NCBI GenBank assembly: GCA_964427965.1
Contig: CAYRWK010000050.1
Coordinates: forward strand, 1-5,136
DNA: 5,136 nucleotides
Direction of reading: 5' to 3'
From: CAYRWK01 sp964427965
Lineage (GTDB): Bacteria; Patescibacteriota; WWE3; UBA101185; UBA10185
In this document: one piece after another, positions 1-4,916 of the stretch
Position numbering within the stretch: the first letter of the stretch is position 1
Layout: every line of letters starts with the position of its first letter
The notes under the pieces: generated by a model
The model's input: the letters and a program-made list of their open reading frames with translations, nothing else
What the model was told of the DNA's origin: nothing
The model's database searches: none
Program-made: the position numbers and the translations under genes

Positions 1-770
1 ATAAAAAATATAAATACTTACTACATACTCTGGTTGTAACGGTTTTAGTGTTTCTTTACGGCATATATCTATCTGATATCTATATAGCAATGGCGCTAGT
101 AGCAACGGTTGCGGGTACTTTTCTAGTTCAATATCCGTATTACAAGCCCAGACACTTTTTTACTAATAACTTGCTTCCTGTGCATCTTGTAGTTGGTAGT
201 GTTTTATCTTTATATTACTTTCCAAATCTTGCTTTGCCTGTAAAAACTCTATTTGTGGTTTTAAGCGGGATAGGTTTTTATATTGTTTCTTTAATAAATA
301 ATGTGTTTTTAGTAGTGGAGGAGAAGAAAGAGACTATTCCTTTGTACCGGGTGGCTGTGACGTGGAGTCAGATTATATTTATTGTTGTTGCCATACCCTT
401 TTTTGCGGGAGGTTTTAAATTGCCTTTAATATCGGTGTTTCAAGCTCTAATGGTTTCAGCTTCAGCGTTTTTATTTTCTTACTATCAAATTTGGATTTTG
501 GGTTTTGATCCGGACGCCAAGCAGGTTAGGGGAGCGGAGGGTCTTATGCTTGCGTGCCTTAATGCTTTTTTTATTTTTGTAGCTTCCTTTAGCGTATCTT
601 TCTTTCCAACGGAGTCTTTTTTACGCAGTTTGTTTGTAGCATCAGTTTTGATGTTTACACTAAACTATCTATTTAATCATTTAAAAAATAGTGTAACAAA
701 AAAATCTTTAGCGGGGTCCATTCTTATTACGGTTTTCTTTTTCCTTTTACTTTTTGTATTTCGCCCCTAA
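1..770 (+). CDS. Polytopic integral membrane protein, function unknown, 5' partial
   Basis: I do not recognise this family. The protein is strongly hydrophobic, with about eight or nine predicted membrane-spanning segments separated by short loops; the largest polar loops lie around EEKKET (near residue 92 counted from the GTG at 48) and FDPDAKQ (near residue 153). It ends in a hydrophobic helix and a TAA at 768-770. A GTG at 48 could start a 240-residue protein, but it has no Shine-Dalgarno sequence. The frame stays open to the left edge, and those upstream codons encode a lysine-rich stretch followed by hydrophobic residues that complete the first helix. I therefore infer that the real start lies outside the window. 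No catalytic motif is visible, so transporter, enzyme or structural roles cannot be separated. It is transcribed towards the long non-coding region, with no clear terminator behind it. Confidence 0.72.
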   Translation, partial: KKYKYLLHTLVVTVLVFLYGIYLSDIYIAMALVATVAGTFLVQYPYYKPRHFFTNNLLPVHLVVGSVLSLYYFPNLALPVKTLFVVLSGIGFYIVSLINNVFLVVEEKKETIPLYRVAVTWSQIIFIVVAIPFFAGGFKLPLISVFQALMVSASAFLFSYYQIWILGFDPDAKQVRGAEGLMLACLNAFFIFVASFSVSFFPTESFLRSLFVASVLMFTLNYLFNHLKNSVTKKSLAGSILITVFFFLLLFVFRP

Positions 771-847
771 CAAAAACCCTGGGTGACGGGGGAGCAGGGG
801 ATCTAACTATCAACCTATAGTATTGAGTGCTAAAAATATCCCAACGT

Positions 848-977
848 CTGTACGATTGTCATATTACTATAGGGTAGGTTTGTCATAGTTTTGTACTGCG
901 GCTGTGCCGAGTTGTTGGTATAGCAAGGTTTTATCCACTGTAAGGTTGTCATAGTCACTTTCTGTAACATTGTCATA
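848..977 (+). repeat. Four direct iteron-like repeats, consensus CTGTAnnnTTGTCATA
   Basis: The octamer TTGTCATA occurs exactly four times on the same strand, at 856-863, 880-887, 946-953 and 970-977. The eight bases upstream are also related: CTGTA starts copies 1, 3 and 4 (at 848, 938 and 962) and GGGTA starts copy 2 (at 872). Start-to-start distances are 24, 66 and 24, so the copies form two pairs with the same internal spacing. A degenerate fifth copy, TTGGTATA, lies at 915-922. Same-strand copies with regular spacing are typical of iterons or of multi-site protein-binding regions. The binding protein is not identifiable from this window. Confidence 0.75.
931..939 (+). promoter_or_regulatory. 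DnaA-box-like site TTATCCACT
   Basis: This matches the classical DnaA box TTATCCACA at eight of nine positions. It abuts and slightly overlaps the start of the third 16-bp repeat (938). As a single near-match it would be weak evidence; its value comes from the perfect box 66 bases further on and the surrounding repeats. Confidence 0.45.
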
Positions 978-996
978 CATCCTCAAGAGGGAAGAG

Positions 997-1005
997 TGTG
1001 GATAA
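997..1005 (-). promoter_or_regulatory. Perfect DnaA box TTATCCACA (minus strand)
   Basis: The plus strand reads TGTGGATAA, which is the exact consensus DnaA box on the minus strand. It lies 19 bases after the fourth direct repeat and about 55 bases before the AT-rich segment, the arrangement expected of a DnaA-dependent origin. DnaA boxes also occur at regulatory sites, so the site alone does not prove an origin. Confidence 0.55.
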
Positions 1006-1060
1006 CTACAGCCTTGCGGGGTTGTTTATACGTTTAAGTATTTGTTTTCATGGGTGAGTG

Positions 1061-1160
1061 GTAAAAACTTTAAAATACAGATTTATTATTTAATTAATTT
1101 AGAAATAAAAGAGAATAATTATTCAAAATCTATTGTTTACGAATAGATTGTTTATTTATC
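1061..1160. other. AT-rich segment, candidate DNA unwinding element
   Basis: By hand count about 85 of 100 bases are A or T. It contains palindromes TTAATTAA (1090-1097) and GAATAATTATTC (1113-1124) and the inverted repeat at 1127-1149. Its position just after the DnaA boxes and repeats fits a duplex-unwinding element. AT-rich intergenic DNA is common in such genomes, so this is suggestive only. Confidence 0.35.
1127..1149. repeat. Perfect 8-bp inverted repeat, 7-base spacer
   Basis: AATCTATT at 1127-1134 is followed, after the spacer GTTTACG, by its exact reverse complement AATAGATT at 1142-1149. No T-run follows, so it does not look like an intrinsic terminator. It could be a protein-binding site or a hairpin at the right edge of the AT-rich segment. 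Confidence 0.5.
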
Positions 1161-1230
1161 TCCCCTTCGTACTGCGTGTGTCTTCTTTTTGAAATCAGTC
1201 TGTTGTTCTTACAATAAGCTGTTGTAGCGA

Positions 1231-1256
1231 TATGATGTCGTTAAATCGACATTATA
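1231..1256. repeat. 10-6-10 inverted repeat, dif/operator-like
   Basis: TATGATGTCG (1231-1240) and CGACATTATA (1247-1256) are reverse complements except at one position, which would be a G-U pair in RNA. They flank a 6-base centre, TTAAAT. No T-tract follows, so it is not a terminator. Two roughly 11-bp arms around a 6-base centre is the geometry of XerC/XerD dif sites, and a Xer-type recombinase gene starts about 650 bases downstream. The arm sequences do not match the canonical dif arms that I know, so operator or hairpin roles remain equally possible. Confidence 0.45.
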
Positions 1257-1293
1257 CGATGTCTCATGTAACTAGAGAAACTACTTCCCTCGA

Positions 1294-1299
1294 TATAAT
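1294..1299 (+). promoter_or_regulatory. Possible -10 element TATAAT, no clear -35
   Basis: A perfect TATAAT hexamer lies on the plus strand in the non-coding region. No TTGACA-like hexamer is found 16-19 bases upstream and there is no extended TGn element. If used, it would give a leader or small RNA through the pyrimidine-rich segment towards the gene at 1686. In AT-rich DNA the hexamer can easily occur by chance. Confidence 0.2.
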
Positions 1300-1348
1300 A
1301 CTTGTAGCAAAAATTTAGTTTCCAGATTTTTTTATATTTCTAAAAATA

Positions 1349-1360
1349 TATCTATAGATA
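1349..1360. repeat. 12-bp perfect palindrome TATCTATAGATA
   Basis: This is a perfect 12-base palindrome in AT-rich DNA. It overlaps a second inverted pair, AGATA-AA-TATCT (1356-1367), so two dyads share one arm. It could be a binding site for a dimeric regulator, but simple AT-rich composition can also produce it. Confidence 0.3.
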
Positions 1361-1436
1361 AATATCTTTCACTTCCCTCTTATCTTTATTTATTTCGTAT
1401 TTCCTACCAAACTTGCGTTGTATTTTCTTCACTTTC

Positions 1437-1446
1437 CCCGTACGGG
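1437..1446. repeat. 10-bp GC-rich palindrome CCCGTACGGG
   Basis: A perfect 10-base palindrome stands out as GC-rich within a C/T-rich, AT-rich surround. No adjoining gene explains it. It is a candidate protein-binding dyad of unknown meaning. Confidence 0.3.
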
Positions 1447-1672
1447 TTCACAGCCCAAATTTACATTTCTGTTCCCTAGCCTATTTCTACCTCTTTATGC
1501 CGTTAATCACCGGTCTTACAGGTAGGGTAAGGCTCTTTTATGTTGTAGGTACAATAAAAATACGAGATACGCTCTACAATGCCCTAGGACAGAAGTTTTC
1601 TTCCTAAACGATAAATTACTCATCTAACCATACGTACTTTCCTTAGACTCTGGCTGAATTTGCTCAATGAGG

Positions 1673-1678
1673 TATAAT
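1673..1678 (+). promoter_or_regulatory. -10 element TATAAT giving a likely leaderless transcript
   Basis: A perfect TATAAT ends 7 bases before the ATG at 1686, so transcription would be expected to start at or next to the A of the start codon. There is no Shine-Dalgarno sequence and no room for a leader. The -35 region is poor; TGGCTG at 1651-1656 is the best at a suitable spacing. This is the best promoter candidate for the GreA-like and recombinase gene pair. Confidence 0.5.
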
Positions 1679-1685
1679 TTCCAAC

Positions 1686-1904
1686 ATGATTGAGAACCTA
1701 AGAGAGCAACTTTTTATACTTAGAAAAAAACGCGATGAAGTTATTCTAGAAAAAGGATTAGTTGCACAAGATAATAATGATTTACGCGAAAATGCAGCAT
1801 TTGAATATTTGGAACAACAGGAACGTATATTAACTATAAAGATTCTTGCATTAACACAGGAAATCTCAGAATCTGTTAAGATAAGTCAAGACAAGACCAA
1901 ATGA
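1686..1904 (+). CDS. Stand-alone GreA/GreB N-terminal coiled-coil protein (72 aa)
   Basis: The whole protein aligns without gaps to the N-terminal coiled coil of transcript cleavage factor GreA. Helix 1 covers about residues 2-28 (ENLREQL, cf. EKLREEL in E. coli GreA), the tip carries DLRENA (residues 32-37), and helix 2 runs about 38-64. D32 and E35 correspond to the two acidic tip residues D41 and E44 of E. coli GreA, which hold the catalytic metal in the RNA polymerase active site. The glycine usual before the first Asp is Asn here. The FKBP-like C-terminal domain that anchors GreA to polymerase is absent; full-length GreA is near 158 residues. I infer an RNA polymerase secondary-channel factor acting in the cytoplasm, perhaps cleaving backtracked RNA or modulating initiation. 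The ATG at 1686 sits 7 bases after a TATAAT. The gene overlaps the recombinase by ATGA, implying coupled translation. Confidence 0.75.
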   Translation: MIENLREQLFILRKKRDEVILEKGLVAQDNNDLRENAAFEYLEQQERILTIKILALTQEISESVKISQDKTK

Positions 1905-2866
1905 CAAAATTTTCTGAAAACTCTAGCATAATTGACCTGATAATTCGCTATTTAGAACACTGTGAGGTGGAAAAGAACCTTTCTCAAAATACTATCAAGA
2001 TGTATCACTTTTACTTGATGGATTTTGCTGATTGGGCTGCAGCTTTCTTGAAAAAGGAGGTCATTACACCCTCCGATGTTGATTCTGAACTTGTCAAAAA
2101 GTACAGACTTGACCTAAATAGACGTATAAGTTCAAAGTCTAACGAAGAGTTTAAACGTTCTACCCAAAAGACTTTTTTAGTGGCACTAAGGGCTTTCTTA
2201 AAGTACTTAATAGTAGAGGAAGAATTGCATGTAATGTCTCCCGATCAGATCATACTAGGTAAGTCGGAGGAACGTGTACCTAAGGTCTTGGATGACTCCC
2301 AGCTTAAAAAGCTGTTTGAAGTGCAGGATTTGAATAAGAAATCGGGGCTTCGAGATAGGGCTATTCTTGAAATGTTGTTTAGTACCGGGCTTCGTGTGAG
2401 TGAACTTGTGGGCTTGGATATTGAGGATATTAACCTTGAATCAGGTGAGTTTAATGTTATAGGTAAAGGGAGAAAGGTTCGTTTGGTTTATTTAAGTAAT
2501 TCTGCTAAGGATTGGATACGTCGTTATTTAAATACACGTCACGACTCGTTTAAACCCCTATTCTTAAGATATAGTGGAAAACATATGGACACTCAGGATT
2601 TTGATGGTGAGTCGCTGCGTCTTACAGGAAGAAGTGTTGAGAGATTGGTTAAAAAGTATGTATTACGAGCAGGTATATCGGTAGATGCTACACCACATAC
2701 CTTGCGTCACACCTTTGCAACGGGACTTTTGCGCGAAGGAGCTGATCTTAGGTCTGTTCAGGAGCTTTTGGGTCACGCTAACGTTTCTACTACACAGATT
2801 TATACTCATGTAACTAACAAACAGTTAAGGGATATTCACAAAAAGTTTCATAAAGACGTGGAATGA
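1901..2866 (+). CDS. xerC: Xer-family tyrosine recombinase (XerC/XerD-like)
   Basis: This is a site-specific DNA recombinase that exchanges strands through a phosphotyrosine intermediate; Xer members resolve chromosome dimers at dif during division. The N-terminal SAM-like core-binding domain covers about residues 8-110 and the catalytic domain about 130-315. All catalytic residues are visible: R165 (TGLRVSEL), K189 (GKGRK), H266 and R269 (PHTLRH), H292 (LLGHANVSTT) and nucleophile Y301 (IYTHV). At 321 residues it is slightly longer than typical XerC/D (about 300), mainly through an insertion near 222-243. The C-terminal VTNKQLRDIHKKFHK is Xer-like rather than phage-integrase-like. It starts at the ATG overlapping the upstream stop and has no Shine-Dalgarno sequence. 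XerC and XerD cannot be separated here, and a single-recombinase system or a mobile-element integrase is possible. It ends 8 bases before the convergent IMPDH-family gene. Confidence 0.9.
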   Translation: MTKFSENSSIIDLIIRYLEHCEVEKNLSQNTIKMYHFYLMDFADWAAAFLKKEVITPSDVDSELVKKYRLDLNRRISSKSNEEFKRSTQKTFLVALRAFLKYLIVEEELHVMSPDQIILGKSEERVPKVLDDSQLKKLFEVQDLNKKSGLRDRAILEMLFSTGLRVSELVGLDIEDINLESGEFNVIGKGRKVRLVYLSNSAKDWIRRYLNTRHDSFKPLFLRYSGKHMDTQDFDGESLRLTGRSVERLVKKYVLRAGISVDATPHTLRHTFATGLLREGADLRSVQELLGHANVSTTQIYTHVTNKQLRDIHKKFHKDVE

Positions 2867-2874
2867 GTTTATAG

Positions 2875-3945
2875 TTAGTTGTTTTCTATTACCATTACAT
2901 CGTGCGCGCCGTTTTCCACAATTCCTGAGTTGGTAACCCGTACAAATTTGGCATTTCTTTTTAGCTCTTTTAAGTTTCTTGCTCCGCAATAGCTTAAACC
3001 GGATCTAACTCCGGCTAGTATGACTTGAACATACGGTTCCAGATAGCCTTTGTATGGTACAAGTGACGATATCCCCTCTATTTGAACTGTGTAGTTGGCA
3101 TTTTTATCCGAGGAGTCTCTTTGAACATGTTTTTTCTTTTCTTCACTAGAAGCTGACCCGCTATATTTTTTATATTTCTTGCCATTTACGATGACCAGCT
3201 CTCCCGGGGTTTCGTGGACTCCGGCAAATAAGAATCCGCACACCATAGCCGAGGCTCCAACAGCCAGGGCTTTTACGATGTCGCCTGAGTTTCTAATGCC
3301 GGCGTCAGGGATAAAGGTCTTTTTATGGCGTTTTGCGGCTTTTGCCACTTCAATAAGGGAAGCAAACACCGGAAGACCGCATCCTGTAACAATTCTTGTT
3401 GAACAAATTGGACTGCCCCCTATTCCTACTAAGATTGAGTCAGCCCCCGCCGAATATAAGTCATCTGCACATTCCTCTGTTGCAGCAATGCCTGATATTA
3501 TTGTGATTTTATCCCCGAATCTTCTTTTTAACTTTTTGGTAGCGTCAATGGATTTTTGCATGTGCCCATGAGCGACATCTATGTTTATTACAGTTGCTCC
3601 TGCTTTAACTACTGCCTCGGCTCGTTCCATCAAAAAGCCGTTTTTTACGCCAACTGCCGCTGCTACGGTTACTCCCGCCTTTTTAACTTTGGCTACTTTG
3701 TCGGCTTGTACATCCACTGTGTCAAATCTTGGTAAAATTCCAAGTCCCCCAAGCTTTCCCATAGCTATTGCCATGTCAACTCCTGTAATGGAGTCCATTT
3801 TTGTGCTTATTAGGGGCATTTTTAAGGTTAAGTTCTTAGAGATTTTACTGGTCAAATCAACTTCAGAACGCGAATCTATTGCCGAATATTGTGGCACTAA
3901 GAGTACGTCGTCAAACGATAATGCAAGTGGAAGTTTATCAAACAC
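2875..3945 (-). CDS. guaB: IMP dehydrogenase / GMP reductase family protein without CBS domains
   Basis: This is a TIM-barrel enzyme of guanine nucleotide metabolism: IMPDH oxidises IMP to XMP with NAD, while GMP reductase converts GMP to IMP. With the GTG start at 3945 (356 aa) it shows LSFDDVLLVPQYS near the N-terminus, NIDVAHGH at 121-128, catalytic Cys181 in GIGGSPICSTR (174-184), PDAGIRNSGD (213-222) and VPYKG (296-300). The CBS pair normally inserted after about residue 90 is missing. SGDIVKAL and GAHDV resemble IMPDH. The missing CBS domains, GKKYKKYSGSAS, and the lack of the RYF catalytic dyad in the flap resemble GMP reductase, so the reaction is not settled. The loop reads GGSPIC where most members have GPGSIC. 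A TTG at 3981 would add 12 residues and overlap rnhB by 26 bases; the GTG start gives the usual distance to LSFDD and a 10-base gap. Neither start has a Shine-Dalgarno sequence. Confidence 0.85.
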   Translation of the reverse strand: MFDKLPLALSFDDVLLVPQYSAIDSRSEVDLTSKISKNLTLKMPLISTKMDSITGVDMAIAMGKLGGLGILPRFDTVDVQADKVAKVKKAGVTVAAAVGVKNGFLMERAEAVVKAGATVINIDVAHGHMQKSIDATKKLKRRFGDKITIISGIAATEECADDLYSAGADSILVGIGGSPICSTRIVTGCGLPVFASLIEVAKAAKRHKKTFIPDAGIRNSGDIVKALAVGASAMVCGFLFAGVHETPGELVIVNGKKYKKYSGSASSEEKKKHVQRDSSDKNANYTVQIEGISSLVPYKGYLEPYVQVILAGVRSGLSYCGARNLKELKRNAKFVRVTNSGIVENGAHDVMVIENN

Positions 3946-3955
3946 GAAAGTGAGT

Positions 3956-4636
3956 TTAATATTTTTTTGATTCAAACACAAGACTTTTTATAGGTTCAAA
4001 ACTCTTGCGGTGTAAATCACATATTCCGTACTTGTTTATAGCCTCAATATGCTGTTTTGTGCCGTAGCCTTTGTGTTTATCAAAGCTGTATTTTTGATAA
4101 ATTTGGTTGCTGGCGTGTAGATTTTCCATTAAAGTGTCTCTAAAAACTTTAGCAATTATTGAAGCTGCTGCAACACTTATGCTTATATTGTCGCCATGGA
4201 TTATATTGGTTTGAACTTCATCCGGTAGAACCTTTATTTTAAAAGCATCGGTAATAATGTGTTGAGGTTTGTGGGTTAATGTGGTTATTGCGTTAAAAAA
4301 GCCTACCTGTGTGCACTTGGATATTCCCCACTGGTCTATCTTTGTGTTTTCCAGTATTTGAATGGAGTATGAAATGGCGTTTTGTTTTATAAAATTTGCA
4401 AGTTCCAACCTTTTTTTTGGTTGAATTAGTTTGGAGTCTTTAATTTGGTTGTATAGGCCTAGAGGCGCTGATGAGACGTCGTTATTTGTGTTAGTTAGGT
4501 GGGTTGGGTTTAGTATAACTGCCCCAACAACCATTGGCCCCGCTAAGCATCCCCTACCCACTTCATCAACGCCTGCAATTAGCTCAATGCCTTTGCTAAT
4601 TAGTATAAGTTCGTGTGTTAAAAGATGGTTTTCCAT
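3956..4636 (-). CDS. rnhB: Ribonuclease HII
   Basis: RNase HII cuts the RNA strand of RNA-DNA hybrids and starts removal of single ribonucleotides misincorporated into DNA. The 226-residue protein has the hallmark GVDEVGRGCLAGP at 22-34 with metal ligands D24 and E25, the third Asp D130 in ITDAFKI, and AAASIIAKVFRD at 156-167 with the fourth Asp D167, completing the DEDD site. The C-terminal HKGYGTKQH and HRKSFEP motifs are also present. An insertion of roughly ten residues (about 45-60) precedes the conserved KDSKL. The ATG at 4636 lies inside the end of the toxin gene, a 41-base overlap, with a GAGG three bases upstream as a possible ribosome site. The gene lies in a minus-strand unit after a toxin-antitoxin pair and before the IMPDH-family gene. 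Confidence 0.95.
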   Translation of the reverse strand: MENHLLTHELILISKGIELIAGVDEVGRGCLAGPMVVGAVILNPTHLTNTNNDVSSAPLGLYNQIKDSKLIQPKKRLELANFIKQNAISYSIQILENTKIDQWGISKCTQVGFFNAITTLTHKPQHIITDAFKIKVLPDEVQTNIIHGDNISISVAAASIIAKVFRDTLMENLHASNQIYQKYSFDKHKGYGTKQHIEAINKYGICDLHRKSFEPIKSLVFESKKY

Positions 4637-4916
4637 AAGCCTCGTACTCTTGTTCAGGCTCCTCTCTTACTTTGTATACCTCTCGTCTATGTCCAATCCA
4701 TTTTATTTCTACAGTGTTTTTATCAAGTTTTTCCAAAATGATGCGGTAATCCCCTACCCTGCATTTGTGAAGGCCCTTCAACTCTCCGCTAAGTGGGATT
4801 ATGGTCTCGTTGTCTGTTGCAATAGTTTCCAAACATGCATTTACTCTATCTCTGGCTGTAGAATCAAGCCTTTTTAGACCTTTTTTGGCTTTTGTGGTTA
4901 GTTGCACTTTTATCAT
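4596..4916 (-). CDS. RelE/ParE superfamily toxin of a type II toxin-antitoxin system
   Basis: From the ATG at 4916 the protein has 106 residues. It has the compact RelE/ParE layout: an N-terminal strand (MIKVQLTTKA), a helical hairpin (about 8-35), and a C-terminal sheet with LHKCRVGDYRIILE (49-62) and IGHRREVYK (74-82). Those basic and aromatic residues (K51, R53, R58, H76, R77, R78, Y81) are the kind RelE enzymes use to cut ribosome-bound mRNA; ParE-type gyrase poisons share the fold, so the target is inferred. A TTG at 4940 could extend it by eight residues, but MIKVQL is the usual family start. It overlaps the antitoxin gene by 53 bases and rnhB by 41 bases. The tail after about residue 85 is longer than typical and is the part shared with rnhB. 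Confidence 0.85.
   Translation of the reverse strand: MIKVQLTTKAKKGLKRLDSTARDRVNACLETIATDNETIIPLSGELKGLHKCRVGDYRIILEKLDKNTVEIKWIGHRREVYKVREEPEQEYEAYGKPSFNTRTYTN

Larger units (their letters stand above)
771..1685. other. Long intergenic region with iteron-like repeats, DnaA boxes and an AT-rich segment (possible origin or regulatory region)
   Basis: About 915 bases carry no credible coding sequence on either strand, in a window where the other genes overlap or nearly touch. The left part (771-1060) is G-rich and holds four direct repeats and two DnaA-box-like sites. The middle (1061-1160) is about 85% A+T. The right part (1161-1685) is rich in C and T, with several inverted repeats and a promoter-like hexamer before the next gene. 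No tRNA, tmRNA, SRP RNA or RNase P signature was recognised. The combination resembles a replication origin (iterons, DnaA boxes, unwinding element). No dnaA or rep gene is visible and the strand skew does not support it, so the role is an inference. Confidence 0.45.

Noticed and set aside
764..800. Possible terminator or G-quadruplex after the membrane protein gene
   Set aside because: CCCCT/AGGGG can pair only over a 27-base loop and no T-run follows. There are only three G-runs of three or more, so a canonical four-tract quadruplex is not formed.
848..977. CRISPR array
   Set aside because: The repeats are only about 16 bases, imperfect, and unequally spaced (24, 66, 24), and no cas gene is present.
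1443..1456. tRNA T-arm-like GGGTTCACAGCCC
   Set aside because: Only three or four pairs form and no acceptor stem, D-arm or anticodon arm can be built around it.
1413..1607. 64-codon open frame starting with TTG in the non-coding region
   Set aside because: There is no ribosome site, the start codon is weak, the composition follows the C/T-rich background, and the peptide resembles no family I know.
1902..1904. Alternative genetic code with TGA read as glycine, as in some related lineages
   Set aside because: TGA terminates the Gre-like, recombinase and antitoxin genes at sensible family ends, so the standard bacterial code fits.
3179..3970. Two open frames on the plus strand inside the IMPDH-family gene
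   Set aside because: They are antisense shadows of a gene with clear conserved motifs on the minus strand.
4431..4877. 148-codon plus-strand open frame across rnhB and the toxin gene
   Set aside because: It is an antisense shadow of two well-supported minus-strand genes and has no recognisable domain.
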